A stretch of 64,000 nucleotides of DNA from Thiodiazotropha sp040507225 (GTDB lineage: Bacteria > Pseudomonadota > Gammaproteobacteria > Chromatiales > Chromatiaceae): positions 124,001 to 188,000 of the forward strand of contig JBEVVG010000003.1 in NCBI GenBank assembly GCA_040507225.1, written 5' to 3'. Shown here one piece after another: positions 44,893 to 54,334 of this stretch. How positions within the stretch are numbered: position 1 is the stretch's first letter; every line of letters begins with the position of its first letter. Both the position numbers and the translations under genes were made by a program. The notes beneath the pieces were generated by a model, which did no database searches, was not told the origin of the DNA, and worked only from the letters and a program-made list of their open reading frames with translations.

Positions 44893-45722
44893 AGCTCTGT
44901 TCATTCGAAGCGGGACTGAATCAACCGCTGTTCCTTATCGCCGGTCCCTGTGTGATCGAGAGCGAGCAGCTGGCTCTGGATACCGCCGGTGAACTGAAGG
45001 CCCTGTGTGAGGGTTTGGGGATACCTTTTATCTACAAATCCTCGTTTGACAAGGCCAACCGTTCCTCTGTCGAAAGCTACCGGGGTCCCGGTATCGAGCA
45101 GGGCTTGAAGATCCTCGAGAAGGTACGCAGCGAAATCGATGTGGCGGTTTTGACCGACGTGCATGAAGACACCCCGTTGGACGAGGTGGCGGGCTGCGTG
45201 GACGTTCTGCAGACTCCGGCCTTCCTGTGTCGCCAGACCAACTTCATTCAACAGGTCGCCCGCCAGGGTCTACCGGTGAACATCAAAAAGGGGCAGTTTC
45301 TGGCTCCCTGGGACATGACCCATGTGGTGGAGAAGGCCCGGGTGACCGGCAATACCCAGATCATGGTGTGTGAGCGTGGTGTATCATTCGGCTACAACAA
45401 CCTGGTTTCTGACATGCGCTCTCTGGCGATCATGAGACAGACCGGCTGTCCGGTGGTGTACGACGCCACTCACTCGGTGCAGTTGCCCGGAGGACAGGGC
45501 AAGAGTTCCGGCGGGCAACGGGAGTTCGTGCCGGTACTGGCCCGCGCCGCGGTCGCGGCCGGCGTGTCCGGGTTGTTCATGGAGACTCATCCAAATCCGG
45601 ATGTGGCTCTGAGTGACGGGCCCAATGCCTGGCCGTTACCACGCATGCGTGCTCTGCTGGAGACCCTGGTGGAGATGGATCGGCTGATCAAAGGCAAAGG
45701 TCTGATCGAGACACAGTTGTAA
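44889..45722 (+). CDS. kdsA: 3-deoxy-D-manno-octulosonate 8-phosphate synthase
   Basis: 277 aa. Motifs: FLIAGPCVIESEQLA, YKSSFDKANRSS, QTPAFLCRQT, NIKKGQFLAPWDM and FMETHPNPDVALSDGPNAWP. The NIKKG form with Asn is that of the metal-independent class. It makes KDO-8-P for lipopolysaccharide, so the cell is a Gram-negative with an LPS core. It is translationally coupled to pyrG, as in many gammaproteobacteria. Confidence 0.97.
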   Translation: MKLCSFEAGLNQPLFLIAGPCVIESEQLALDTAGELKALCEGLGIPFIYKSSFDKANRSSVESYRGPGIEQGLKILEKVRSEIDVAVLTDVHEDTPLDEVAGCVDVLQTPAFLCRQTNFIQQVARQGLPVNIKKGQFLAPWDMTHVVEKARVTGNTQIMVCERGVSFGYNNLVSDMRSLAIMRQTGCPVVYDATHSVQLPGGQGKSSGGQREFVPVLARAAVAAGVSGLFMETHPNPDVALSDGPNAWPLPRMRALLETLVEMDRLIKGKGLIETQL

Positions 45723-45831
45723 GACCGGCAACACGACCTTAAACCGGTTTTGCACCGTCCACCATGGGGTGGGCGCAGGCAGCTGATGCTGCGGCAAGGT
45801 TTTTTAAGCTATAGAACAATACGGAGATATC

Positions 45832-47115
45832 ATGTCCGAAATCGTTGACGTTCGTGCACGGGAGGTTCTCGATTCGCGAGGAAACCCGACCATTGAAGCC
45901 GATGTAATCAGCGCTGATGGCGCAATTGGCCGAGCCATGGTGCCCTCCGGCGCCTCTACCGGATCCCGAGAGGCATTGGAATTACGGGATGGTGACAAGA
46001 GCCGTTATCTGGGCAAGGGGGTGCTCAAGGCGGTCTCTCATGTGAACGGTCCGATACGCGATGCCCTGATCGGCATGGATGTCTCGGATCAGTCCGGCAT
46101 CGACCACTGCATGCTGGATCTCGATGGCACCGAAAACAAGGCCAAGCTGGGCGCCAACGCGTTGCTGGGTGTCTCCCTGGCAGCGGCGCACGCCACCGCT
46201 CAGGAACGGGCCATGCCCCTCTACCGTTCGCTCTCTTCCGGCCCCTACCGTCTGCCGGTACCGATGATGAACATCATCAACGGCGGGGCTCATGCGGATA
46301 ACAGTGTGGATCTTCAGGAATTCATGATTCTGCCGGTGGGCGCCGGATCGATCCGCGAAGCGGTGCGGTACGGGGCCGAGGTCTTTCATGCCCTGCAGAG
46401 CGTTCTGAAAGGGCGGGGGATGGCCACCGCGGTGGGTGACGAGGGCGGTTTTGCCCCCAACCTGCCGTCCAACGAAGCGGCCATCGAGGTGATTCTCGAG
46501 GCGATCGGCAAGGCGGGTTTCAGCGCGGGTAAGGACATTTACCTGGGACTGGACGTCGCCAGTTCCGAATTCTACAAGGACGGGGTTTACGACCTCGCCT
46601 CCGAGGGCCGCAAATTCAGTGCCGCCGAGTTCGCCGATTATCTCGCCGCCTGGGTGGACCAGTATCCGATCATCAGCATCGAGGATGGTATGGACGAGAG
46701 CGACTGGGACGGCTGGAAACTACTGACCGAAAAACTCGGCGATAGGGTACAACTGGTGGGAGACGACCTGTTCGTCACCAATACCAAGATCCTGCAACGG
46801 GGTATCGATGAGAAGATCGCCAACTCGATCCTCATCAAGGTCAATCAGATCGGCACCCTGACCGAAACCCTGGAGGCCATCGCGATGGCAGGGGATGCCG
46901 GTTACAGTTCCGTGGTTTCACACCGCTCCGGTGAGACCGAAGATACGACCATCGCCGATCTGGTGGTGGCCACGGCCACCGGGCAGATCAAGACCGGATC
47001 ACTCTCCCGCTCAGACCGGGTTGCCAAGTACAACCAGTTGATGCGTATCGAGGATCAACTGGGCGATGAGGCTGTGTTCGCGGGTAAGGACGCCTTCCCC
47101 GTCTCGATCGCCTGA
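45832..47115 (+). CDS. eno: Enolase
   Basis: 427 aa. It starts IVDVRAREVLDSRGNPTIEADV; metal and catalytic segments are VPMMNIINGGAHADN, VGDEGGFAPNL, SIEDGMDESDWDGW, VGDDLFVTN and SHRSGETEDTTIADL. It converts 2-phosphoglycerate to phosphoenolpyruvate, the co-substrate of KdsA encoded upstream, and is also a degradosome part in some relatives. A GGAG is 9 bp before the ATG. Confidence 0.98.
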   Translation: MSEIVDVRAREVLDSRGNPTIEADVISADGAIGRAMVPSGASTGSREALELRDGDKSRYLGKGVLKAVSHVNGPIRDALIGMDVSDQSGIDHCMLDLDGTENKAKLGANALLGVSLAAAHATAQERAMPLYRSLSSGPYRLPVPMMNIINGGAHADNSVDLQEFMILPVGAGSIREAVRYGAEVFHALQSVLKGRGMATAVGDEGGFAPNLPSNEAAIEVILEAIGKAGFSAGKDIYLGLDVASSEFYKDGVYDLASEGRKFSAAEFADYLAAWVDQYPIISIEDGMDESDWDGWKLLTEKLGDRVQLVGDDLFVTNTKILQRGIDEKIANSILIKVNQIGTLTETLEAIAMAGDAGYSSVVSHRSGETEDTTIADLVVATATGQIKTGSLSRSDRVAKYNQLMRIEDQLGDEAVFAGKDAFPVSIA

Positions 47116-47164
47116 TCCGGGCGCCTCGGCCTGACAGGGAAAGGGGTTGGGAGCGGCCTGATTG

Positions 47165-47455
47165 ATGCGATTCGTGATTGCCCTGCTCCTGCTGTTGCTG
47201 GTGTTTCTGCAGTATCGCCTGTGGGTGGGTGAAGGCAGCCTGGCCGAAGTCAACAACCTGAAGGTGGAGATCGAGGCGCTGCAGCAGGAGCTGGTCGGTT
47301 TACGCAAACGCAACCGGGCGTTGCAGGCGGAGGTCGAGGATTTGCGCAGTGGCCAGGCGGCCACCGAAGAGCGGGCCCGCAGCGAACTGGGGATGATCAA
47401 GGAGGGTGAGACCTTCTATCAGGTGGTGCCCCGTGAAGAGGATAGTCGTGAGTGA
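47165..47455 (+). CDS. ftsB: Cell division protein FtsB
   Basis: 96 aa from the ATG at 47165. One N-terminal helix (FVIALLLLLLVFLQYRLWVG) enters the inner membrane, then a periplasmic coiled coil (EVNNLKVEIEALQQELVGLR), then ARSELGMIKEGETFYQV, the conserved FtsL/FtsQ-contact segment. It belongs to the FtsQLB complex that activates septal peptidoglycan synthesis. The eno-ftsB-ispD order is conserved. It overlaps ispD by 8 bp. Confidence 0.96.
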   Translation: MRFVIALLLLLLVFLQYRLWVGEGSLAEVNNLKVEIEALQQELVGLRKRNRALQAEVEDLRSGQAATEERARSELGMIKEGETFYQVVPREEDSRE

Positions 47456-48143
47456 TCAGACCCGTTGCCGATTCTGGGCGGTGGTCCCGGCGGCCGGTGT
47501 GGGTCGGCGACTGGGTGGCGATATCCCCAAGCAGTATCGCATGCTTGCTGATCGGCGGGTCATCGACCACAGTCTGGCGCACCTGCTGGCCCATCCTCTG
47601 ATCAATACCGTCTTTGTCGCGCTCTCCGAGCAAGATACCCATTGGCCGGACTGTGATCACGCACGGGATCCGAGGGTCGTACGGGTCAGCGGTGGCGAGG
47701 AACGTTGCCATTCGGTTCTCAATGCGCTGCGCTGTGTCGCTGAACAGGCGGCCCCGGACGACTGGGTGCTGGTCCACGATGCGGCACGTCCCTGTCTTGC
47801 CCAGACCGATCTTGCACGGCTGATCGATGTGCTTCGCGATCACCCGGTCGGCGGATTGCTGGGCATACCGGTAAGCGATACGATCAAGGAGGTGGATGCG
47901 ACAGGTCAGGTGACCGCCACCCGGTCGCGGGAAAGGCTGTGGCGTGCATTCACACCCCAGATGTTTCGTCTGGGCTTGCTGCTCGATGCCCTGGAGCGTG
48001 TGGTCGCCAGCGGCGGTCAGGTGACCGATGAGGCCGGGGCCGTGGAGGCGATGGGCCATCAACCGCTGATGGTTGAGGGTTCGGCTGGCAACATCAAGGT
48101 TACCCGCCCGGAAGACCTGGTCCTGGCAGAGTTCTACCTGTAA
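47448..48143 (+). CDS. ispD: 2-C-methyl-D-erythritol 4-phosphate cytidylyltransferase
   Basis: 231 aa from the GTG at 47448 (AGAGGA just upstream, overlapping the ftsB stop). The CTP-binding loop is VVPAAGVGRRLGGDIPKQY, followed by VHDAARPCL, and TDEAGAVEAMG near the end. It is the third step of the MEP isoprenoid pathway. ispF, its usual immediate neighbour, is here separated by the oppositely oriented HDOD gene. Confidence 0.95.
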   Translation: MSDQTRCRFWAVVPAAGVGRRLGGDIPKQYRMLADRRVIDHSLAHLLAHPLINTVFVALSEQDTHWPDCDHARDPRVVRVSGGEERCHSVLNALRCVAEQAAPDDWVLVHDAARPCLAQTDLARLIDVLRDHPVGGLLGIPVSDTIKEVDATGQVTATRSRERLWRAFTPQMFRLGLLLDALERVVASGGQVTDEAGAVEAMGHQPLMVEGSAGNIKVTRPEDLVLAEFYL

Positions 48144-48182
48144 AGGCGTAATCGTGACAGGCGTACTTGCCTGGCACCGCAT

Positions 48183-49487
48183 TCAGCCGATTTTCAGCAG
48201 ATCCCTGAGTTCCCTGATCTGGTCCTTGGCGTTGTCCAGGATATCGATCGAGTGGCGGGGGGTCAGCTTACCCAAGGCCAGTTTGTGGAAAGCGGGGACC
48301 AGATCGAGTCTCGGCAGGCGGTTCATCATCGGTGTACCGACAAAGGCGTGCAGTTGCGCCACAACCACCAGGTCCACGTAGTCGGGTTCGTCGCTGATAT
48401 CCTCCATCCAATCTTCAGCATGCAGGGCGGCCTGGACGAAATAGTCCGGGAATTCCCACTGTCTGAGCACCAGGGCTCCAACTTCGGCCTTGAGATTCTT
48501 CACCACCCGGTCGAGCAGTTCCGGGTTGTTCGCCAGTTCCGGTTTGCTGCGTGCCGCGCCGTAGATCGCCAGCGCGCCGATGTCATGCAGCAAACCGCAT
48601 AACAGGGCCTGGTCCGGGGCCAGACCCGGGGTGACATTGGCCAGTTCGTGGCAGATGGGGGCAACATAGCTGGTATGCTTCCACAGTTGCAGCATGCGTT
48701 GTTTGAGGACCTCGGAGCGGCTGTGGAACAGCTTACTCAGGGCGAAGCTGATCACCAGATTGTGGGTCACCGAACGGCCCAGCCGGGTGACTGCATCCGG
48801 CAGGTTGTCGATCTGTTTCTTCCCCCGATAGGCGGCACTGTTGACCACGTTGATGATTTTCGCCGCCACCGTGGGGTCCGCCTGCAGCACCCGGGCAATA
48901 TCCTCACTATCGGTATTACTGTCCTGGATCACCTTGGCGATGCGGATCGTAATATCCGGCATGCTGGGTAATTCCATGGTGTTGTTGCGAATCGCTTCCT
49001 GGAATTCCCAGAAAAGTTCGTCTTCCGCGGAGTCCGGGCTGTCCGGTTCGACGGTTCTGGTTGAGCGGTTGTGGGTGACCGGCGGTAAACGGCGAATTGC
49101 GCTGTGCAGTTCCCTGGGGATACACAATACCGCCACGGCGGTGGCGCTGGTAACGTCCGCATGATGAGGGTTGGCCTCATTCAGCGGCAACCGGTCGAGT
49201 CGGCTGCCTGCCTGGTATGTGACCTGCTTGCCCTCCGGGGTGGTGACTGTGATCTGTCCGTCCAGCAAATACAGCACCGGGTCATCCCGGGCGCCTCGTT
49301 CGACGATCTGGACCCCCGCATTGTGGTGTTCGACGTGGGTCTCCGAAAGGACAAACTCGAGCACCCGCCTGGGCAGCTGCCTCAGCAGTTCGATCTCTTT
49401 GATGCGTTTGTTGGTAACGGCACTGACTTGTTGAATCATTTGATTTGGGTTTCCTGATGCCGATGAAGTGGAATTTGTGTCAGCCAT
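48183..49487 (-). CDS. Cyclic-nucleotide-binding-like plus HDOD signalling protein
   Basis: 434 aa. Residues ~35-130 look like a cNMP-binding cupin (GVQIVERGARDDPVLYLLDGQI, then VTYQAGSRLDRLP), divergent from CRP. Residues ~165-370 are a HDOD domain (LPSMPDITIRIAKVIQDSNT, VLQADPTVAAKIINVVNSAAY, LLCGLLHDIGALAIYG). HDOD proteins are phosphohydrolase-like folds, usually lacking full catalytic ligands, and act in signalling. It is inserted in reverse between ispD and ispF. Confidence 0.85.
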   Translation of the reverse strand: MADTNSTSSASGNPNQMIQQVSAVTNKRIKEIELLRQLPRRVLEFVLSETHVEHHNAGVQIVERGARDDPVLYLLDGQITVTTPEGKQVTYQAGSRLDRLPLNEANPHHADVTSATAVAVLCIPRELHSAIRRLPPVTHNRSTRTVEPDSPDSAEDELFWEFQEAIRNNTMELPSMPDITIRIAKVIQDSNTDSEDIARVLQADPTVAAKIINVVNSAAYRGKKQIDNLPDAVTRLGRSVTHNLVISFALSKLFHSRSEVLKQRMLQLWKHTSYVAPICHELANVTPGLAPDQALLCGLLHDIGALAIYGAARSKPELANNPELLDRVVKNLKAEVGALVLRQWEFPDYFVQAALHAEDWMEDISDEPDYVDLVVVAQLHAFVGTPMMNRLPRLDLVPAFHKLALGKLTPRHSIDILDNAKDQIRELRDLLKIG

Positions 49488-49855
49488 CGGTGCGATCTGA
49501 TAGACGCCTAACTACCTGATTCCTCCAGAGATTCTTTGATCAAACCACGAAACTTCGCAGCTGTTTGTGCTCATGCCAATGGCTGCCTCGCAGGTGTTGA
49601 CAGGCTAGTGAGCCGCGACCCGGCGGAAATCCATGGAAATCCGCCACCTGGTGCTCATGCGAGGGTGCGAATCAGGCATTTCCCGTGCTTAAGTCACACC
49701 GGCCTGTGCCTGGCGAAATTCCAACAGGCCGAACACAGCGCGGCGGGTCTGTCCTGATACAATACAAGTCGCTACACATGGAAATAGCGACCCGAGCGAA
49801 AGACACTTTAACCGGAACCCTGCAACCGGGATCCAACCCCTGCGAGGCACGATTC

Positions 49856-50338
49856 ATGAGAATTGGACAAGGTTATGACGCCCACCGCTTTGCACCCGGT
49901 ACCCGTCTGGTGCTGGGAGGCGTTGATATTCCTCACGATCTCGGCCTGCAGGCCCACTCAGACGGCGATGTGTTGATCCACGCCTTGTGCGATGCCCTGC
50001 TGGGTGCCGCGGGACTGGGGGACATTGGACGGCACTTTCCGGACACCGATCCGGGGTTCGCCGGCATCGACAGCCGGGTGCTTCTGCGTGAGGTGATGAA
50101 GCGACTCGCTGAGCAGAAGTTGCAGGTGGCGAATGCCGATCTGACGCTGATCGCGCAACAGCCCAGGCTGGCGCCGCATATCCCGGAGATGCAGTCGCGC
50201 CTCGCCGATGATCTGGGGGTTGAGTCCAATCGGGTCAATGTGAAGGCCACTACCACGGAAAAGATGGGTTTCACAGGACGTGGAGAGGGCATTGCGGCCC
50301 TGGCGGTGGTGCTGTTACTGGAAAGCGACAATGCTTGA
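49856..50338 (+). CDS. ispF: 2-C-methyl-D-erythritol 2,4-cyclodiphosphate synthase
   Basis: 160 aa from the ATG at 49856, with GAGG upstream (the frame extends further left, but IspF starts at MRIGQGYDAHRF). Metal ligands are in DAHRF and LQAHSDGDVLIHALCDALLG; VNVKATTTEKMGFTGRGEGI closes the active site. It forms the cyclic intermediate of the MEP pathway. It overlaps truD by 8 bp. The 368-bp gap before it contains TACAAT at 49758-49763 but no clear -35. Confidence 0.97.
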   Translation: MRIGQGYDAHRFAPGTRLVLGGVDIPHDLGLQAHSDGDVLIHALCDALLGAAGLGDIGRHFPDTDPGFAGIDSRVLLREVMKRLAEQKLQVANADLTLIAQQPRLAPHIPEMQSRLADDLGVESNRVNVKATTTEKMGFTGRGEGIAALAVVLLLESDNA

Positions 50339-51386
50339 AGGGGCCTGGCAGAGGTTGGTCGATATGCCGGGTGCCTCCGGGCCGCCCCTGGGAAGCGGAG
50401 TGATTCGTTCCGTGGCCGAGGATTTCCAGGTCGATGAAGTGCTGGGATTCGAACCCGACGATGATGGGGAGCATGTGCTGCTGCACATCCGTAAACGCGA
50501 TACCAACACCCAGTGGCTGGCCGGGGAGCTTGCCCGATGGGTGGGTATTCCCCCGGGGGATGTCAGTTACGCTGGCCTGAAAGACCGTCATGCGGTGACC
50601 ACGCAGTGGTTTTCCCTGCGCATGACCCATCGGTCGGAACCCGATTGGCAAACCTTCGACAACCCTCTGATTGAGGTCCTGGCAGCTCACCGGCATCGCA
50701 AAAAGCTGCGTCGTGGGGCGCTCCGGGGGAACCGTTTTCAGCTGCGCATCCGTGCCCTCAGTGCGGAGCCCGAAGCCATGGATGTACGGCTGGCTCAGCT
50801 GCGCAGTGCGGGTATGCCAAATTACTTCGGTGAGCAGCGTTTCGGACATGACTATCAGAACCTGGACAGGGCGGCGGAGATCTTCAGCAAACACCGGCGT
50901 CGGGTGTCGCGTAATCTTCGGGGTCTGGTGATATCTGCGGTTCGCTCCCAATTGTTCAATCAGGTACTCGCCCAGCGGATTGAACAGGGCAACTGGAATC
51001 GTCCGGTTCCGGGTGACTACTACATGCTCGAGGGAACACGCAGTGGTTTCAGCGACGAGCAGGAAGAGGAGAGCCGTCTGACAATCCGATGTGAAACGCA
51101 GGATATCCATCCCAGTGGGCCGATGTGGGGGCGCGGGCGGCCCCTGGTGAGTGCACAGACCGCAGAATTGGAGCAGACAGTGCTGGAGCCTTTCGAAGCG
51201 TGGCGAAACGGTCTGGAGCATGTGGGTTTGCAACAGGAACGCCGGCCTCTGAGGGTGAGGCTCGCGGACCTGGACTGGTCCTTCGAGTCCGGCGGAGACC
51301 TGTTACTGAGTTTTTTTCTCCCGGCCGGCAGCTACGCCACCGCCCTGTTGAGGGAGCTGATCCTGGTCCAATACCCTGAAGAATAG
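50331..51386 (+). CDS. truD: tRNA pseudouridine(13) synthase
   Basis: 351 aa from the ATG at 50331. The catalytic aspartate is in YAGLKDRHAVTTQWFS; further motifs are GNRFQLRIR, GMPNYFGEQRFG and NLRGLVISAVRSQLFNQVLA. It modifies U13 of tRNA-Glu. The ispF-truD pair is conserved in gammaproteobacteria. Confidence 0.96.
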   Translation: MLEGAWQRLVDMPGASGPPLGSGVIRSVAEDFQVDEVLGFEPDDDGEHVLLHIRKRDTNTQWLAGELARWVGIPPGDVSYAGLKDRHAVTTQWFSLRMTHRSEPDWQTFDNPLIEVLAAHRHRKKLRRGALRGNRFQLRIRALSAEPEAMDVRLAQLRSAGMPNYFGEQRFGHDYQNLDRAAEIFSKHRRRVSRNLRGLVISAVRSQLFNQVLAQRIEQGNWNRPVPGDYYMLEGTRSGFSDEQEEESRLTIRCETQDIHPSGPMWGRGRPLVSAQTAELEQTVLEPFEAWRNGLEHVGLQQERRPLRVRLADLDWSFESGGDLLLSFFLPAGSYATALLRELILVQYPEE

Positions 51387-51586
51387 GGGTGGTAATGGAT
51401 CAGGCCGGCGATATCATTCGACTATGTAGCCGGGCCGTACCTAACTGAGCAGGCCTTGCCGGGCGGGAAAACAGCCCCAGCACGGTACACCGGTCTGGTA
51501 ATGACGGGTCCTTTGCGCTGCACGGATGCCTTCCGCACAGGCGGCGCGGAAGTAATGACAATCCTGATCACTGGCGAGGTTGTTTC

Positions 51587-52630
51587 ATGAGCGGTACGCT
51601 GCGCGATCTCTGCTGTGCGGTACAGCACAACTGCCACATCTCGGATGCCCGTCACGGTACCGACTACGGGCTCTGCACCTATCTGCTTAAGATGCGTGAA
51701 TACTATCGTTGGGAAAATGGCCTGGATTACGCAGCGCCTCTGGCCAACGAATCCGTGGGAGACTGGTTGACCGCCCGTGAAGCGCTCTGGGAAACCCTCA
51801 GTGAAGACAGTTTCGCCCCATTGCCCCTGAATGACCGTTTCTACGACCCCTTCGACAGCGTGGCCATCAACCAACAACTGGAACCCCTGGGGCTGGTTTA
51901 TTCGGCAGGATACGGTGCGAAGAACAAGCCGTTGTTTTTTCTCGGTCACCTGGAACGCCGGGAATGCCCTGAAGGGCTCTCCATCTGGGTGTCGGGTCGG
52001 GAACTGGCCCGTGACCTGACCTCGCCGGCCGCCATGTGCCAGGGGGATCAGATCTATATCAGACGGGAATCCTTCCGTCGGCTGTTGTGGGAAAAACTCG
52101 AGAACTGGCGCTGGCACCACCCTGACAATGCATTGGGCAGGGCCTTCCGTCATTATGATTTCGAGACCAACCTGGAACTTGCCCTTGACCGTATGGTAGA
52201 CCGGGAACTGGATACGGTGATGCTGCATGAACGCGGCGAACATCTCGCCGGTGAGGTGCTCGGGTCCGCCTGGAACGAGATGCTGCAGGCGCTTGGGCAT
52301 TCCCCCGCGGAACTGATGGCCCGGGCAGTTCGGGATCACTGGGCCGATTGCCTGGTAACCCTGCCAAGCCTGCTCGACTCCCGGGATGCGGCTTCCCTGC
52401 ATTTCTACGTTGGAGGATTGACCGGAATGCGCAAAATGCTGTTTCCCGGTCTGATCTCCGCTTATGAAAGCTGGCATGGCAGTGGGGAGTGGAAGGACCT
52501 GGAGCAGTGTGTCGCTCGAGGCGCGGGGCACTGGTCGGACCTGGCGCAACGGATGGTCGAACTGCATCGCGCGGAGCCTGACGAGGCCCATTCGCAGATC
52601 AAAACCATGGTCGAGGCAAATTTGCTCTGA
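51587..52630 (+). CDS. Uncharacterised 347-aa protein of sulfur oxidisers
   Basis: GAGG sits upstream of the ATG. The N-terminus MSGTLRDLCCAVQHNCHISDARHGT carries a Cys pair and a third Cys plus a DYGLCTYLLKMREYYRWE segment; the central part has GLVYSAGYGAKNKPLFFLGHL. No membrane helix or signal is seen, so it should be cytoplasmic. I do not recognise a function; it may be the Sfum_1244-type family that I recall from sulfur-metabolising bacteria, but this is memory only. It begins 200 bp after truD and is the first gene of the block leading to dsr. Confidence 0.6.
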   Translation: MSGTLRDLCCAVQHNCHISDARHGTDYGLCTYLLKMREYYRWENGLDYAAPLANESVGDWLTAREALWETLSEDSFAPLPLNDRFYDPFDSVAINQQLEPLGLVYSAGYGAKNKPLFFLGHLERRECPEGLSIWVSGRELARDLTSPAAMCQGDQIYIRRESFRRLLWEKLENWRWHHPDNALGRAFRHYDFETNLELALDRMVDRELDTVMLHERGEHLAGEVLGSAWNEMLQALGHSPAELMARAVRDHWADCLVTLPSLLDSRDAASLHFYVGGLTGMRKMLFPGLISAYESWHGSGEWKDLEQCVARGAGHWSDLAQRMVELHRAEPDEAHSQIKTMVEANLL

Positions 52631-52649
52631 CCGGGGTAAGGTGACCGGA

Positions 52650-52970
52650 TCAGTAGTTGAACCGGGTCTCCTCAGGCTCCCCGTTGTTATCGATCATGAC
52701 CTGCTTGACCCCGGGTAACCGGTCTAAGATGTATCCCCCCATCATCAGCGCCATGGGCTCATTGTTTGCCTCCAGAGCGGTAAGCAGCTTCCCGGCCACC
52801 AGCTGACAGCGTTGCGTGGTGTCGAGTTTTCTCACCCATTTGGGCCCCATCTGCCAACCCCTGTCCATATCCTCGTCCATTTTGTCGAAAGAGGGCTTCA
52901 TGGTCTGCATATAGTCATCTGGAACTTCCAGATACATCGACCAGTCATCAATGATCAGATTCAATTGCAT
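52650..52970 (-). CDS. Uncharacterised 106-aa protein
   Basis: 106 aa, cytoplasmic, rich in Met and acidic residues (MYLEVPDDYMQTMKPSFDKM, MDRGWQMGPKWVR). The C-terminal half is helical (LVAGKLLTALEANNEPMALMMGGYI). I recognise no family. It is convergent with the 347-aa gene, and its upstream neighbour (53041) is divergent. Confidence 0.5.
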   Translation of the reverse strand: MQLNLIIDDWSMYLEVPDDYMQTMKPSFDKMDEDMDRGWQMGPKWVRKLDTTQRCQLVAGKLLTALEANNEPMALMMGGYILDRLPGVKQVMIDNNGEPEETRFNY

Positions 52971-53040
52971 GATACGGTTTTTACATGTTAATGATTACAG
53001 CCCCATAATGATCAATTCACCGTAAGGCAAAATCAAGCGT

Positions 53041-53424
53041 ATGGAAGGTCAGGAATTGTTGGCCGTGGTGGAATTGGGTGGATATCCCAATTTCATACCG
53101 CTTTATCAAAGTTTTCAGTTTCGTGTGGAGATGGTCAACTCCGTGCGCAAGGCCCAGTCCTGGTTGAAACGGCATCGACCCGCAGTGGTGGTAGCGGAGT
53201 TCTACTCCGATCCGCAGTTCCGGGACCGTTTGAGCAATCTGGAATCCCTGCTGGCGACACTTCAGCGATACGGTGTCGAAGCGCGGATCGTGGTTTTGAT
53301 CGATCAGAAGTATCTGCCCCGACTGGAGCAGGTGAAATCCCGCTACCGGGTGGACGAGGTGCTGACTTTTCCGGTTGATGAACTGGCCATGAGGTCTGCC
53401 CTGGAACGGATTGTCGCGGGCTGA
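53041..53424 (+). CDS. Receiver-like (CheY-fold) protein lacking the phospho-acceptor Asp
   Basis: 127 aa. The strand-helix order (ELLAVVELGGYPN, a helix with QSFQFRVEMVNSVRKAQSWL, then PAVVVAEFYSDPQFRDR, then ARIVVLIDQKY, then VDEVLTFPVDELAMRSALERI) fits a response-regulator receiver fold. The site where the phosphorylated Asp would lie reads AEFYS, with Glu, and the N-terminal acidic pair is replaced. It would therefore be a pseudo-receiver. The fold assignment is by eye. Confidence 0.45.
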   Translation: MEGQELLAVVELGGYPNFIPLYQSFQFRVEMVNSVRKAQSWLKRHRPAVVVAEFYSDPQFRDRLSNLESLLATLQRYGVEARIVVLIDQKYLPRLEQVKSRYRVDEVLTFPVDELAMRSALERIVAG

Positions 53425-53567
53425 GCCGACCCGTTCCACGGTCGCACAACGCTCAGCGAAGGCGGGGGGCTTAACAGGATCATGTCCGATCGGCCTGTCG
53501 AGCCGTCCACAGTCAAAGGATTCCTCAGGGTGACACCCTGAATAAACCATGAGTAGGAGATTTTGAA

Positions 53568-54242
53568 ATGCTGGTAGAGATAGACGGACTGCTCGATTCG
53601 GCGCAATTGCAGAAAATCGACGGGATACTTTCCCAGGCCGAGTTCGTCGATGGACGACTCACCGCCGGGATGGCGGCGAAGAAGGTCAAGAACAACCTGG
53701 AACTCAAGGGAACCCCCCAGCAGATGGAACTGTTGATCCGCATCCTCACCAGCGCCATGGCCAATAATCCGGTGTTTCGTTCCGCGGTTCTTCCCTATCG
53801 GATGGCGGATCCCATCGTTGCCCGTTATCAGCGGGGTATGACCTATGGCGACCATGTGGATGACCCGTTGATGGGGTTGAGCGGTCAGCGTTTCCGCTCA
53901 GACGTGTCCATGACGATCTTTCTGCGCGAGCCGGATAGCTACGAAGGCGGGGAACTGGTGGTGCGCACCACCTTTGGGGAAAAGCGGGTGAAGCTCAAGG
54001 CCGGGAGTGCCGTGATCTATCCTTCATCGAGTCTGCACCATGTCGCTGAGGTCGGTGAAGGGGAACGTGTGGTGGCGTTGGCCTGGATTCAGAGCTATGT
54101 ACGTGACCCGAATCGCAGGGAACTGCTGTTTGAACTGGATCAGGCCCGGGAACATCTGCTGAGCCAGTCCGCCGAGGAGCCCACAACAGGTCTGGTGGAC
54201 AAGTCCTACGCTAATTTGCTACGGATGTGGAGTGACGTGTGA
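53568..54242 (+). CDS. PKHD-type Fe(II)/2-oxoglutarate hydroxylase (PiuC/YbiX-like)
   Basis: 224 aa with AGGAG upstream. The family iron ligands are His96 and Asp98 (YGDHVDDP) and a distal His (SLHHVAEV, residues 157-158), with the 2-oxoglutarate Arg in EGERVVALAW (Arg167). Related genes often sit with iron or siderophore receptors; none is here. Its place between sulfur genes and the pseudo-receiver is unexplained. Confidence 0.9.
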   Translation: MLVEIDGLLDSAQLQKIDGILSQAEFVDGRLTAGMAAKKVKNNLELKGTPQQMELLIRILTSAMANNPVFRSAVLPYRMADPIVARYQRGMTYGDHVDDPLMGLSGQRFRSDVSMTIFLREPDSYEGGELVVRTTFGEKRVKLKAGSAVIYPSSSLHHVAEVGEGERVVALAWIQSYVRDPNRRELLFELDQAREHLLSQSAEEPTTGLVDKSYANLLRMWSDV

Positions 54243-54334
54243 CGGAACCTGGGGTCAGAGACCTGTCGGGTTGATAATCTGCAGACCCTGAGCGCCCCTG
54301 GAATCAGGGGCTCAGGGTTATCGCAAGGAGACGA

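Noticed and set aside
49622..49645. GGCGGA/TCCGCC inverted repeat before ispF
   Set aside because: Short arms in GC-rich sequence, with no link to a promoter or gene end.
49685..49855. Upstream extension of ispF by 57 residues
   Set aside because: IspF begins at MRIGQGYDAHRF; the extension is basic low-similarity sequence containing the likely promoter.
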